Shown here in pieces: positions 26,661-36,984 of a stretch of 64,000 nucleotides of DNA. Both the position numbers and the translations under genes were made by a program. Position 1 is the stretch's first letter. Each line of letters starts with the position of its first letter. The notes beneath the pieces were generated by a model that had not been told where the DNA came from, made no database searches, and saw nothing but the letters and a program-made list of their open reading frames with translations. Location of the stretch: positions 124,001 to 188,000 of the forward strand of contig WGNI01000001.1 in NCBI GenBank assembly GCA_016124655.1. The letters are read 5' to 3'. Origin of the DNA: Alphaproteobacteria bacterium (lineage in GTDB: Bacteria > Pseudomonadota > Alphaproteobacteria > Caulobacterales > Aquidulcibacteraceae).

Positions 26661-27252
26661 TCGCGCGGGCGCGCTTCTGGCGCTGACCGGCGCGCGGCTT
26701 CTCGCCGGACCGCTGATCGCGGGGTTTTTGCTGTGGCTGCAATCGGAGGCGGCCCCCGGCGACGCGGCGGCGCAACGCACGCTGCTTGCGGCGGCGGCCG
26801 CAGCGTTCGCGCTGGCGGCGGCGACCGATTGGCTGGACGGGTTTCTAGCGCGGCGCTGGAACGCGGTGACGCCGCTTGGGGCAGCGCTCGATCACGCCGC
26901 CGACAAGGCGTTGGTTGCGCCGGTGCTGCTGGCGCTCGCGTTCGGCATCCTGCCGCTCGACCTGGCGGCGGCGGCGATGCTGATCGTGGCGCGCGACATT
27001 GCGGTGGCGGGCTTGCGCGAGGGGCTTTCGGCGGCCGGGCGAACCCTGCCGGTCGGGCCGTGGGGCAAAGTGAAGGCGGCAGCCGAGATGGCGGCGATCG
27101 TGATCATTCTGGCGCTGCCGGCGCTTTCGGCGGCCGCGCCGGGGCTGGGCCCCGCGCTGGAGACATTGGCGCGGGGAGCGATGTGGCTGGCGGCGGGATT
27201 GGCGCTTTGGAGCGCCGCGCTCTATGCCCGCATTTTCTTTACGGATTTGTAA
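26641..27252 (+). CDS. pgsA: CDP-diacylglycerol--glycerol-3-phosphate 3-phosphatidyltransferase
   Basis: Integral membrane enzyme that makes phosphatidylglycerol-phosphate; 203 residues. The CDP-alcohol phosphotransferase signature D-G-x2-A-R-x8-G-x3-D-x3-D is present, written as [10 protein letters not shown] and [11 protein letters not shown] near residues 61-87. Several hydrophobic helices fill the rest. The ATG at 26641 overlaps the uvrC end by 20 bases; the longer open frame from 26389 is antisense-like sequence inside uvrC. uvrC-pgsA is a common alphaproteobacterial order, so the two are very probably cotranscribed. Confidence 0.93.
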   Translation: MTSSAPDRAGALLALTGARLLAGPLIAGFLLWLQSEAAPGDAAAQRTLLAAAAAAFALAAATDWLDGFLARRWNAVTPLGAALDHAADKALVAPVLLALAFGILPLDLAAAAMLIVARDIAVAGLREGLSAAGRTLPVGPWGKVKAAAEMAAIVIILALPALSAAAPGLGPALETLARGAMWLAAGLALWSAALYARIFFTDL

Positions 27253-27286
27253 TCTCCGGTTGCAAGTTTTGCGCGGGAGGTGCGGA

Positions 27287-28234
27287 ATGCCGGCGCAGAC
27301 CCTGTCCGACGCCCGACGCGTCTTTGAAGAGCTGGCTGGCGTCGCCCTGCAGGCGCTGTTCGTCCATCGCAACCAGCAGCCGATTTTCGTTAACCAAGCC
27401 TTTTGCGACGTGTTCGGGTTCGAAACCGCGGACCAGGCGCTCGATCCGGCCGCGCTGAAGGCGCTGTTTCCGGAGGCGATCTGGCGCGATTTTCTGCCCA
27501 GCGCCGCGGGCGGGCGGGCGATCTATGGCCGGCGCGCGGGGCATGACCGGTACGGGCGCGCGCTGGTGTTCGATTTCTACGCGCGCAGCGTGGCCTGGCG
27601 GGAGGAGCCGGCGGATGCGGTGGCGCTGGTTGATGTCAGCCTCGAGGATGCGCTGTGGCGCGCGAGCCTTGTTGCGCCAACCTGGCGCGCAGCGGCGCCA
27701 GCCCTTCCTGGCGATCTTGGTCTGTTTTGCGGCCCGCTGACGTTGCCAAGGCAGGTCGAGCGAGCCAATCGCTCCCAGCGCATCGCCTTGGCGACGCGCG
27801 CGGCGCGGGGCGCGCCCTGGATCGGCGCGCTCGCTCAGGCGTTCGCGGGGGTCTATGTGGTTGAGGCGCTGGAGGACGCCGCAACGGCGCCGCTGGCGGT
27901 GTTGGATTGCGTGTCGCTCGGGATGGCGCCGCTGGCGGCGGTGCGGCGATTTCAGGCCGCCGTGGCAGGCCGCGCGGCGCCTGCGCTAATCGTGATCATC
28001 GCGCCCAACGATGCGGACATCGGCGTGCTCTCGGACGCGGGCGCGCACGCGGTGTTGACGGCGCCGCCCGCAACGGACGCGCTGGCGCGGGCCGTCCGCT
28101 GGCTGTCGCGTTCAGTCGACGCGGCCGAACTCGATCAGATTCAACAGCAGGATGGCGGCGAAGAATGCGCCGATGACGCCAAGCGCGACCATGCACGGCT
28201 TCCTTGCAAAGCAAATGGGACCCGCGCGCTCTAG
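27287..28234 (+). CDS. PAS-domain protein with C-terminal receiver-like region
   Basis: 315 residues from the ATG at 27287 (GGAGG eight bases upstream). A PAS domain lies at about residues 15-120 (QALFVHRNQQPIFVNQAFCD). The region from about 205 to 285 (PLAVLDCVSLGMAPL, LIVIIAPNDADIGVL) alternates strands and helices like a receiver domain but lacks a recognisable phospho-acceptor set, so I regard it as a pseudo-receiver. No kinase, GGDEF or HTH motif is visible. The last 40 residues are hydrophilic and overlap an antisense small gene at 28112-28192. The function is unknown; a sensory adaptor is an inference. Confidence 0.72.
   Translation: MPAQTLSDARRVFEELAGVALQALFVHRNQQPIFVNQAFCDVFGFETADQALDPAALKALFPEAIWRDFLPSAAGGRAIYGRRAGHDRYGRALVFDFYARSVAWREEPADAVALVDVSLEDALWRASLVAPTWRAAAPALPGDLGLFCGPLTLPRQVERANRSQRIALATRAARGAPWIGALAQAFAGVYVVEALEDAATAPLAVLDCVSLGMAPLAAVRRFQAAVAGRAAPALIVIIAPNDADIGVLSDAGAHAVLTAPPATDALARAVRWLSRSVDAAELDQIQQQDGGEECADDAKRDHARLPCKANGTRAL
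28112..28192 (-). CDS. Predicted 26-residue single-helix membrane miniprotein
   Basis: Starting at the ATG at 28192, with AAGGAAG six bases before it, the frame encodes one hydrophobic helix (VALGVIGAFFAAILLLNL) with a charged tail (E-F-G-R-V-D) and a TGA at 28112. The composition is what a real membrane miniprotein would show, and the ribosome site is better than for many neighbours. It is antisense to the hydrophilic 3' end of the PAS gene, so one of the two ends may be mis-called. Confidence 0.5.
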   Translation of the reverse strand: MVALGVIGAFFAAILLLNLIEFGRVD

Positions 28235-28279
28235 CGGGCCGCCGGCGATTTGGCGAGAGGCCTGGAGGTCGCGGTCGCC

Positions 28280-28366
28280 GCCCCCATCGGTCGCTTCGCG
28301 ACCACTTCCCCCGCAAGCGGGGGAAGATACAGGCTTGGCGATCAGCGCGGCGCTGACTGAGGGGGC
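28280..28366. repeat. Palindromic element, intergenic copy related to the uvrC insertion
   Basis: Starts GCCCCCATCGGTCGCTTCG and ends GAGGGGGC, with a central hairpin CTTCCCCCGCAAGCGGGGG. It shares termini and the TCGCTTCGCGACC block with the element inside uvrC (26030-26138). It lies just upstream of the Nudix gene. Confidence 0.8.
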
Positions 28367-28389
28367 GGTGGGCTGCTAGACCATCGCGC

Positions 28390-28866
28390 ATGGCATCGAG
28401 TCTTCGCGTGCGGCTGTCGCCGGTGATTTCCGCCGGGTTCCGGGTGTGGTGGCGGCTCAGCCGCGGCGCGACGCTTGGCGTGCGCGGCGTGGCCCAGGAT
28501 GATCACGGGCGCGTGCTGCTGGTGCGCCATACCTATCGCGAGGGCTGGTATCTGCCCGGCGGCGGGGTGGAGAGCGGGGAGACCGCCGCCTCCGCCATTC
28601 ATCGGGAAATGATGGAGGAGGCGGGCGTGGAGCCCGTGGCGCCGCCGCGCTTGATCGGGTTTTACGCCAATCACGCCGTGTTCAAGAACGATCACGTGGC
28701 GCTTTACGCCATCGATGAGTGGCGCGCGTGCGCGCCGGATTCGGTGCACGAAATCGCCGAGCGCGGCTTTTTTGCGCCGGACGCATTGCCGGAGGGGGCG
28801 ACGCCGGGCACGCGGCGGCGGCTGGCTGAGGTGTTTGCAGGCGTCGCGCCTGCAGACCATTGGTGA
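28390..28866 (+). CDS. Nudix hydrolase
   Basis: Hydrolyses a nucleoside diphosphate linked to another group; 158 residues. The Nudix box is complete: [12 protein letters not shown] followed by [13 protein letters not shown] near residues 60-85, with R-E-x-x-E-E-x-G intact. The N-terminus is basic with a short hydrophobic stretch (about residues 1-30), so it might associate with the membrane. The substrate is not evident. It converges with the alpha/beta hydrolase gene, with seven bases between their stops. Confidence 0.9.
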   Translation: MASSLRVRLSPVISAGFRVWWRLSRGATLGVRGVAQDDHGRVLLVRHTYREGWYLPGGGVESGETAASAIHREMMEEAGVEPVAPPRLIGFYANHAVFKNDHVALYAIDEWRACAPDSVHEIAERGFFAPDALPEGATPGTRRRLAEVFAGVAPADHW

Positions 28867-28873
28867 TGCGGGA

Positions 28874-29551
28874 TCAGCGCCGGGGCGCGTTCGGCGCGAG
28901 GCGCTTTGTCAGATATTCGCGCGCATGCTGATCGACCTCGGCCAGGTGATCCTTGGTCTTATCGTTGACGTCGCGAAAGAAATGATCGGCGCCGTCGATC
29001 GAGCGGGAATCCACCTTGATGTTCTTCTGCGTGCGGATGCGCGAGATCACGCGCTCCATGTCCGGCGCGGAGGTCACCGCGTCGCGTGTGCCGTAGATGA
29101 TCACGCCCGACGCCGGGCAGGGCGCGAGGAACCCCAGATCATAATGGTTGGCCGGCGGCGAACAGGCGACGAAGCCGTCGATCTCGGGGCGGCGCATCAG
29201 GAGCTGCAAGCCGATCCAGGCGCCGAAGGAAAACCCGGCCACCCAGCATTGCTCGGCGTTGGGATTGGCGGTCTGCAGATAATCGAGCGCGGAGGCGGCG
29301 TCGGACAATTCGCCCATGCCGTTGTCGAACACGCCCTGGCTGCGGCCGATGCCGCGAAAATTGAAGCGCAGGACGCCGAAGCCGAACTCGGTGAACATCT
29401 TGTACAGAAGGATCGAGGTGCGGTCCTGCATCGAGCCGCCGGCGCGGGGGTGGCCGTGCAGGATCAGCGCGATGGGCGCGCCTTCGCGGGGCGGCTCCTG
29501 GTAACGGCCTTCCACGCGTCCGGCGGGTCCTGGAAAAATCACCTCTGGCAT
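28874..29551 (-). CDS. Alpha/beta hydrolase
   Basis: Serine hydrolase of 225 residues. The nucleophile elbow is VAGFSFGAW (G-x-S-x-G) near residue 112. The oxyanion-hole region HGHPRAGG is near residue 32. An acidic residue follows strand 6 (YGTRDAVT) and the catalytic His is in DGADHFF near residue 198, so the triad is complete. It resembles the small hydrolases found next to iscR in several alphaproteobacteria; the substrate is unknown. It diverges from iscR, and the 165 bases between them hold the suf promoter. Confidence 0.85.
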   Translation of the reverse strand: MPEVIFPGPAGRVEGRYQEPPREGAPIALILHGHPRAGGSMQDRTSILLYKMFTEFGFGVLRFNFRGIGRSQGVFDNGMGELSDAASALDYLQTANPNAEQCWVAGFSFGAWIGLQLLMRRPEIDGFVACSPPANHYDLGFLAPCPASGVIIYGTRDAVTSAPDMERVISRIRTQKNIKVDSRSIDGADHFFRDVNDKTKDHLAEVDQHAREYLTKRLAPNAPRR

Positions 29552-29584
29552 GGACGCTCCCGGGCCGCCGCGCGCGGCGAATTC

Positions 29585-29613
29585 TTGACCAAATTAGTCG
29601 GACATCCTACGTG
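29585..29613 (+). promoter_or_regulatory. suf operon promoter overlapping a probable IscR operator
   Basis: TTGACC (29585-29590), a 17-base spacer and TACGTG (29608-29613) form a housekeeping-type promoter. The spacer and -35 together read TTGACCAAATTAGTCGGACA, close to the A/T-rich site that alphaproteobacterial IscR proteins bind before suf genes. Overlap of operator and promoter suggests repression when IscR holds its cluster. The leader would be about 100 bases. The -10 match is moderate, so the exact start site is uncertain. Confidence 0.65.
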
Positions 29614-29716
29614 GTCTGGACAGGATGCGCCGCCCCGCTCGCCCCTCAGCGGGACCGCGAAGGGCGGGCGTGTAGCATGAATTTGGCGATGCGCGAGCGT
29701 TTGGGAAGCGTCGAAG

Positions 29717-30163
29717 ATGCGTTTGACGTCTAAGGGCCGCTACGCGGTCATGGCGATGGCCGATCTGGCGATGGAAGGCGGCGCGCTGCGCGCGGTGCCG
29801 CTGCAGGACATCGCCCAGCGGCAACAGATTTCGCTTTCGTATCTGGAGCAATTGTTCGCCCGGCTGCGCCGCGCGGAGCTGGTGGCGGGCGTGCGCGGAC
29901 CCGGCGGCGGGTATCGGCTGGGGCGCAGTCCCGATGCGATCCCCATCGCGGCGATTGTCGCGGCGGTGAACGAACCGATCCAGGCGACGCGCTGCAAGAG
30001 CGGCGGGCGCGGCTGCATGGCCAAGGGCGCGCGCTGCGTGACGCATGAATTGTGGGACGATCTGGGCCGCACGATTGCGGCCTATCTCGCCACCGTGAGT
30101 CTCGCGGATGTCGTGGAAGGCCGCATCGGCGATGCGCAGCCGGACATGGTTGCGGCCGAATAG
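29717..30163 (+). CDS. iscR: Rrf2-family Fe-S regulator IscR
   Basis: Represses the Fe-S assembly operon when it carries an Fe-S cluster; 148 residues. The Rrf2 winged helix starts MRLTSKGRYAVMAMADLA. The helix-turn-helix is around ISLSYLEQLFARLRRAELV, and the wing is VRGPGGGYRLGR. Three cysteines in the ligand region (CKSGGRGC and ARCVTHELW) match the cluster-binding set. It is the first gene of the suf operon, and its TAG is followed immediately by the next ATG. Confidence 0.95.
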   Translation: MRLTSKGRYAVMAMADLAMEGGALRAVPLQDIAQRQQISLSYLEQLFARLRRAELVAGVRGPGGGYRLGRSPDAIPIAAIVAAVNEPIQATRCKSGGRGCMAKGARCVTHELWDDLGRTIAAYLATVSLADVVEGRIGDAQPDMVAAE

Positions 30164-31305
30164 ATGAGCGATCGCGTCTACGCCGATTTCAATGCCGGGG
30201 CGCCGCTTCGACCCGAAGCGCGCGAAGCGATGCTGCGCGCGCTCGATGCGCAGGGAAATCCCTCCAGCGTGCATGCGGCGGGCCGGCGCGCGCGCGCACT
30301 GTTGGAGACGGCGCGCGAAGAGGTCGCCGAGAGCGTCGGCGCGCGGCCGGAGAACGTGATCTTCACCTCCGGCGCGACGGAAGCGCTGCATCTGGCGCTG
30401 GAGGCTGCGCGCGAAGCCGCGGGCGGCATTGTTCTCAGCGCGATCGAGCATGACGCGCTCACGGCGCAGGCGGCGAACGTTTATGCTGATGTGCGCACGG
30501 CGCCGGTGACGACAGACGGCGCGATCGATCTCGATGCGTTCGAAACGCTTCTCGATGGCGTGAAGCATCCGCTGGCGGCGGTGATGGCGGCGAACAACGA
30601 GACCGGCGCGGTGCAACCCGTCGCGCAGGCGGCCGCTTGCGTGCGCGAGCGCGGCGGGCTGTTGCTGGTCGATGCGGCGCAGGCGCTGGGGCGCATCCCG
30701 GTTGATGTCGCGGATTTCGACGCCAGCTATCTTGTGCTGTCCAGCCACAAGATCGGCGGGCCGCAGGGCGCGGGCGCGCTGGTGCTGGCGCCGGGCGCGC
30801 CGTTTACGATTGCGCGCGGCGGCGGCGGACAAGAACGCGGCCGCAGGCCTGGCACGGAAAATGTCGCGGCGATCGCGGGTTTTGGCGCGGCTTGCCGTGC
30901 AGCGGTTGAGCAGCAGCCATCGGAGAGCGTGCGGCTTGCGGCGTTGCGCGACGCGTTTGAAGCGGGCGTGCGGGGGCGTTTTCCGGATTCGACAATCTTT
31001 TCCGAGTCCGCGCCGCGTTTGGCGAGCACAAGCCTTGTTGCAGTTTCTGGTTTGCGCGCAGAGACGGCCCTCATTGCACTCGATCTGGAGGGCGTGTGCG
31101 TGAGCTCGGGGGCTGCGTGTTCGTCCGGCAAGGTGCGCGCGAGCCGCGTGCTGACGGCGATGGGCGCGGCGCCGGAGCGCATCCAAGGCGCGCTGCGGTT
31201 CAGTTTCGGGTGGTCGTCCACAGAGCGCGACGTCGCGCGGTGTCTGGATGCGCTGGACGCGGCGGTTGCGCGTGCGCGGCCGCGCACGATGGAAAGAGCG
31301 GTCTG

Positions 31306-31306
<1 letters not shown>
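30164..31306 (+). CDS. iscS: Cysteine desulfurase, IscS/NifS type
   Basis: PLP enzyme that releases sulfur from cysteine for Fe-S assembly; 380 residues. Motifs: [18 protein letters not shown] at the N-terminus, the PLP lysine in [11 protein letters not shown] near residue 192, and the active-site cysteine loop [11 protein letters not shown] near residue 315. NNETGAVQP is conserved. It abuts iscR and its stop overlaps the sufB ATG by one base. The operon also has a SufS-type enzyme, so two desulfurases are made from one transcript, a known alphaproteobacterial layout. Confidence 0.94.
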
Positions 31307-32774
<1,468 letters not shown>

Positions 32775-32778
<4 letters not shown>

Positions 32779-33524
32779 TGTTGGACGTCGACAATCTCCA
32801 CGTCACGGTCGGCGGTGTAGAAATCCTCCACGGGCTTTCGCTTGCCGTACCTGCGGGCGAAGTGCATGCGGTGATGGGGCCAAACGGTTCGGGGAAATCG
32901 ACTTTGGCGTACGCGCTGGCGGGCCGCGACGGTTATGAGGTCACCGAAGGTTCAGCGACGCTGAACGGGGTGGATCTGTTGGCTATGGCGCCTGAAGCGC
33001 GCGCGGCCGCGGGCTTGTTTCTATCGTTTCAATATCCAGTGGAGATTCCAGGCGTGCCGGCGCTGACGTTCTTGCGCGCGGCGATGAACGCGCAAGCCAA
33101 GGCGCGCGGCGAAGCAGAAGTCAGCGCCACGGATTTCCTGAAGCGGGCGCGCGCGGCGGCGGACGGGCTGAAAATCAATCAGGATATGCTGAAGCGCGCG
33201 CTGAATGTCGGGTTCTCCGGCGGGGAGAAGAAGCGGTTTGAGGCGCTGCAGATGGCGCTTTTGCAGCCGCGCTTCGCCATATTGGATGAAACCGATTCCG
33301 GCCTTGACATCGATGCGCTGCGGATTGTCGCGGAGAGCGTGAACGCACTGCGCGCGCCGGATCGCGGCATGATCGTGATCACGCACTATCAGCGGCTGCT
33401 CGATTATATCAAGCCGGACAAGGTGCATGTTCTGGCGAAGGGCCGTATCGTTGCGTCCGGCGGGCCCGAGCTTGCATTGGACTTGGAGAAGGCCGGGTAC
33501 GATCGCTATGTGGAGGCGGCGTGA
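32775..33524 (+). CDS. sufC: SUF system ATPase SufC
   Basis: ABC-type ATPase of the SufBCD complex; 249 residues. Walker A is [16 protein letters not shown] near residue 35. The signature is [12 protein letters not shown] and Walker B is [14 protein letters not shown], all intact and typical of SufC. The first codon overlaps the sufB stop (ATGA) and its own stop overlaps the GTG of sufD. Confidence 0.97.
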
Positions 33525-34384
33525 TCGCGGAGCTTCCCACCCGGCGCGACGAGGATTGGCGATATTCCGATCTGCGCGCGGCGCTGCGCGATGATCCGCT
33601 GGTGCTGCGCGAGGCCGATCACGTCATTGCGCGGTTGGCGCCGGGTACGCAAACCACGACCATCCCTGCCGGCGAGACGCGGCTGTTCGTAGAGACGATG
33701 GACAGCGCGTACCGCGATGCGCGCGCGTTCGAGTTCAATCTGGAGGATCAGGCTGCGCTGACGCGGGTTATCGTGCAGACCGGCGATGCGCCGGCATTGT
33801 CCCTCGCGCGGGTGCGGCTGGGTGCGGGCGCATCGTTCACGCAATTCATCTACAGTGAAGGCGCGCGGCTGGCGCGGCTGGAAACGCAAGTGGATGTGCA
33901 CGGATCCGGCGCGCAGGTGGCGCTCCATGGCGTTTATCTTGTTGCGCAAGGCCGTCACGCCGATCTTACCAGCGTGGTGACGCATCACGCGCCGGGCGCG
34001 AGCACCAACCAGGTCATCAAGGGCGCGGCGCGTGCCGGCGGACGCGGGGTTTTCCAAGGGCGCATCGTGGTGGAGCGGCCCGCGCAGAAGACCGATGCGC
34101 GCCAGTATCACCACGCGCTGCTCCTGGAGGACGGCGCGGAGATCGACGCCAAGCCGGAGCTGGAAATCTACGCCGATGACGTTGCGTGCGCGCACGGCAA
34201 CACGGCGGGCGGCTTGAGCGAGGATCAAATTTTCTATTTGCGCGCGCGCGGCATTCCCGAAGCGCAGGCGCGCGCGCTGCTGACTGAAGCGTTTCTGATC
34301 GACGCCATGCCCGAGGCGCTGCCGCAAGCTTTGCGCGAAGACATCATCGTGCGCCTGCGCGCCTGGCTGGGGGCGCAGGCATGA
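33521..34384 (+). CDS. sufD: Fe-S cluster assembly protein SufD
   Basis: Scaffold partner of SufB; 287 residues, shorter than E. coli SufD because the N-terminal helical region is reduced. The start is GTG at 33521 overlapping the sufC stop (GTGA). The C-terminal beta-helix has the expected [18 protein letters not shown], shared with SufB, and DARQYHHALLLEDGAEI. It is the third scaffold gene of the operon and overlaps sufS by four bases. Confidence 0.94.
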   Translation: MIAELPTRRDEDWRYSDLRAALRDDPLVLREADHVIARLAPGTQTTTIPAGETRLFVETMDSAYRDARAFEFNLEDQAALTRVIVQTGDAPALSLARVRLGAGASFTQFIYSEGARLARLETQVDVHGSGAQVALHGVYLVAQGRHADLTSVVTHHAPGASTNQVIKGAARAGGRGVFQGRIVVERPAQKTDARQYHHALLLEDGAEIDAKPELEIYADDVACAHGNTAGGLSEDQIFYLRARGIPEAQARALLTEAFLIDAMPEALPQALREDIIVRLRAWLGAQA

Positions 34385-35598
34385 GCTTCAGCGCCGCCGC
34401 CATCCGCGCGCAGTTTCCGATCCTGAGCCGTGAAGTGAACGGCCGCCCGCTGGTCTATCTCGACAACGCGGCCTCAGCGCAGAAGCCGGAAGCGGTGATC
34501 GGCGCGATGGCCGGCGCGATGCGCGGGTCTTACGCCAATGTGCATCGCGGGCTGCATACGCTCGCGAATGAAACCACCGAAGCGTTTGAAGGGGCGCGGG
34601 GGAAGGTTGCGCGCTTCTTGAACGCGCCGGCGCCGGAGACGATCGTCTTCACCAAGGGCGGCACGCAGGCGACCAATATCGTCGCGCACGGGATCGGGCT
34701 CGATCTGGCGCCGGGCGATGAGATCGTGCTGTCGGTGATGGAGCATCACTCCAACATCGTGCCGTGGCATTTCCTGCGCGAGCGTCGGGGCGCAGTGCTG
34801 CGCTGGATCGATGTGGACGACGACGGCGGGATCGATTTGGAGGCGCTCTCTGCGCTGATCACGCCCAAGACCAAGATCGTGGCAATCACGCACATGTCGA
34901 ACGTGCTGGGCGCACAAACGCACGCGCGCGCGATCGCCGACATCGCCCACGCCAAGGGCGTGCCGGTGCTGTTCGACGGTTGTCAGGCTGTGGTGCACGG
35001 CATGATTGACGTGCAGGCGATCGACGCGGATTTCTATGTCTTCACCGCGCACAAGCTCTACGGCCCCACCGGCATTGGCGTGCTCTACGGGAAGGCGGAG
35101 CGCTTGGCCGCGCTGGCGCCGTTCGAGGGCGGCGGGGAAATGATCGACATCGTCGCGCGCGAGCGCGTGACCTATAACGATCCGCCGCATCGGTTCGAGG
35201 CGGGCACCCCGCCGATCGTGGAAGCCATCGGGCTTGGCGCGGCGATCGATTGGCTCGGCTCGTTTGATCGCGGCGCCGCGCTGGCGCACGAGCATGATCT
35301 CTTGCACGCTGCGACGGAGCGGCTGCGCGCAATCAATGGCGTGCGGATTCATGGTCAGGCGCCCGACAAAGGCGCGATCATCGCCTTCACGCTGGAGGGC
35401 GCGCATCCCCACGACATCGCGCAATTGCTCGATCGTCAGGGCGTTGCGGTGCGCGCGGGACACCATTGCGCGCAGCCATTGATGCAGCGCCTTGGCGTCA
35501 CAGCCACGGCGCGGGCGAGCTTTGCGCTCTACAACACGCGCGACGATGTCGATGCGTTCATCGCCGCTTTGGAAAAAGCGCGTAAACTTCTATCTTGA
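34381..35598 (+). CDS. sufS: Cysteine desulfurase SufS
   Basis: PLP desulfurase of the SUF pathway; 405 residues. The PLP lysine is in FTAHKLYGPTGIGVLYG near residue 224. The active-site cysteine is in VRAGHHCAQPLMQRLG near residue 363 (the class II R-A-G-H-H-C-A pattern). YANVHRGLHTLA is also conserved. No SufE gene follows, so another persulfide carrier may exist elsewhere or the enzyme may deliver sulfur directly. Confidence 0.96.
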   Translation: MSFSAAAIRAQFPILSREVNGRPLVYLDNAASAQKPEAVIGAMAGAMRGSYANVHRGLHTLANETTEAFEGARGKVARFLNAPAPETIVFTKGGTQATNIVAHGIGLDLAPGDEIVLSVMEHHSNIVPWHFLRERRGAVLRWIDVDDDGGIDLEALSALITPKTKIVAITHMSNVLGAQTHARAIADIAHAKGVPVLFDGCQAVVHGMIDVQAIDADFYVFTAHKLYGPTGIGVLYGKAERLAALAPFEGGGEMIDIVARERVTYNDPPHRFEAGTPPIVEAIGLGAAIDWLGSFDRGAALAHEHDLLHAATERLRAINGVRIHGQAPDKGAIIAFTLEGAHPHDIAQLLDRQGVAVRAGHHCAQPLMQRLGVTATARASFALYNTRDDVDAFIAALEKARKLLS

Positions 35599-35605
35599 GG
35601 GTCAC

Positions 35606-35959
35606 ATGGACGGCGCCGTTTCTCCTTCGCCATCGGCCATTCCGCAGGCTGAACTCGACCGGATCACCGACGAGCTGATCGCGGCGTTCAAGACCGTGTA
35701 CGATCCGGAAATTCCGGTCGACATCTACGAACTGGGCCTGATCTACAAGGTCGACATCAATGACGACCGCCATGTCGATATCGAAATGACGCTGACCGCG
35801 CCGGGATGTCCGGTCGCGGGAGAAATGCCCGGCTGGGTGGAAGAGGCGGCGCTGAAGGTCGATGGCGTGAAGAGCGCAAAGGCCAGCATCGTGTTCGATC
35901 CGCCCTGGTCGCCGGCGAAGATGAGCGACGAGGCCAAGCTGGAGCTGAATATGTTATGA
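35606..35959 (+). CDS. sufT: SUF-associated MIP18/DUF59 Fe-S maturation protein SufT
   Basis: Small protein of the MIP18/DUF59 family used in Fe-S maturation; 117 residues. I took the ATG at 35606 (AGGG upstream) because MDGAVSPSPS leads into the domain; an upstream in-frame start lies within sufS. The core YDPEIPVDIYELGLIYKVD is typical, and the key cysteine is in LTAPGCPVAGEMPGW. The neighbours fit its role in late cluster delivery. Confidence 0.93.
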   Translation: MDGAVSPSPSAIPQAELDRITDELIAAFKTVYDPEIPVDIYELGLIYKVDINDDRHVDIEMTLTAPGCPVAGEMPGWVEEAALKVDGVKSAKASIVFDPPWSPAKMSDEAKLELNML

Positions 35960-36069
35960 TGGTTGCGCCAGATCCCCGCTCGCTCGCGCGAAAATGCGCT
36001 GGTCTTGGCGATCGGCGCCGGCGCGGCCATATCTCTATCGTTGATTGTCTTGACCTGAGGTCGCCATGA
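35956..36069 (+). CDS. Possible 37-residue linker ORF between sufT and sufA
   Basis: The ATG at 35956 overlaps the sufT stop (ATGA), and its TGA overlaps the sufA ATG (ATGA). The peptide is arginine-rich with no recognised motif. It may be a coupling mini-ORF that carries ribosomes from sufT to sufA, or a coincidence of phase. No homology claim is made. Confidence 0.25.
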   Translation: MMVAPDPRSLARKCAGLGDRRRRGHISIVDCLDLRSP

Positions 36070-36428
36070 CGCGCCGCCCCCGCCCGAAAGTCGTTACGCT
36101 GAGCGACGCCGCCGCCGAACGCGCACAGGCGATCATGGCGCAAACCGACAAGCCATACCTGCGCGTGGGTGTGAAGAATGGCGGCTGCGCGGGCATGGAA
36201 TATGTGCTGGCGTACGCCGATGCGCCCGATCCGCTCGATGAAGTGGTGGAGGACAAGGGCGTGAAAATCCTCGTCGCCGCGGATTCCATCCTGTTTCTGC
36301 TGGGCGCTGAGATCGATCACCAGACCGACCGGCTGGCGTCGAAATTCGTGTTCAACAATCCCAATCAGACCGATGCGTGCGGCTGCGGCGAAAGCGTCAC
36401 GATCGCGCCCGCAAAGCTCGACGCATGA
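36066..36428 (+). CDS. sufA: A-type Fe-S carrier SufA/IscA family
   Basis: Transfers assembled clusters to target proteins; 120 residues. The three conserved cysteines are present: one in NGGCAGMEY near residue 42 and two in DACGCGESV near residue 110. The tail is short, as usual for the family. The start is the ATG at 36066. Its stop overlaps the next gene's ATG by four bases. Confidence 0.95.
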   Translation: MTRRPRPKVVTLSDAAAERAQAIMAQTDKPYLRVGVKNGGCAGMEYVLAYADAPDPLDEVVEDKGVKILVAADSILFLLGAEIDHQTDRLASKFVFNNPNQTDACGCGESVTIAPAKLDA

Positions 36429-36787
36429 GCGAACCCTTTCATGATTTCGTGAAAGAGCTGTTCGCCGGCCTCGGCCCGGTGACGATCAAGAAAATGTTCG
36501 GCGGCGCGGGGGTCTATGCAGACGGCGTGATGTTTGCGCTGTTGGCCAATGAAACGATCTACCTGAAGGCGGACGCCTCGCTGCGCGGCGAGTTGCAGGC
36601 CGCGGGCGGCGATCCGTTTATCTGGACGCCGCAAAGCGGGCCGCGCGCGGGCGAGCAGGTGGACATGGGCTATCTCAGCCTGCCGGAAGATGCGCTCGAC
36701 GATCCCGATCTGGCCGCGGTGTGGGCGGGCAAGGCGATTGCGGTGGCGAAGGCGAAGGCCGCGGCGAAACCGAAAAAACGGAAATAG
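36425..36787 (+). CDS. TfoX/Sxy N-terminal-domain protein
   Basis: 120 residues from the ATG at 36425, which overlaps the sufA stop. Recognised by the TfoX_N pattern (VTIKKMFGGAGVYADGVMF) near residues 18-37 and a lysine-rich tail (AKPKKRK). Family members regulate competence genes in gammaproteobacteria, but this short single-domain form lacks the C-terminal half, and its role in alphaproteobacteria is unknown. Placement as the last gene of the suf operon might only reflect coupling. Confidence 0.85.
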   Translation: MSEPFHDFVKELFAGLGPVTIKKMFGGAGVYADGVMFALLANETIYLKADASLRGELQAAGGDPFIWTPQSGPRAGEQVDMGYLSLPEDALDDPDLAAVWAGKAIAVAKAKAAAKPKKRK

Positions 36788-36843
36788 CGGCGCGACCTGG
36801 AGCAGGGGCGCCTCGCAGCTGCTGATGCGAAGCGGCGGGCCAG

Positions 36844-36961
36844 GCGCGGACGAGGGCGTCCGCGCTCCGAGTTTTGGGTTCATCCGTGCTCGGCCCTGGC
36901 GAAGGCCAGGGCCCATGCACACAGCCGTTTGCGGCAATGGGCCCCGACCTGCGTTGGGGCC
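36844..36961. repeat. Array of three perfect hairpins
   Basis: Three separate hairpins: GCGCGGACG and CGTCCGCGC (36844-36865), GGCCCTGGC and GCCAGGGCC (36892-36913), and GGCCCC with GGGGCC (36940-36961). They lie between convergent genes. The region is 197 bases with no gene and reads like a repetitive extragenic palindrome block that could end transcription from both sides. Confidence 0.75.
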
Positions 36962-36984
36962 GAGCCCGAGGGGTCATTGCGCGC

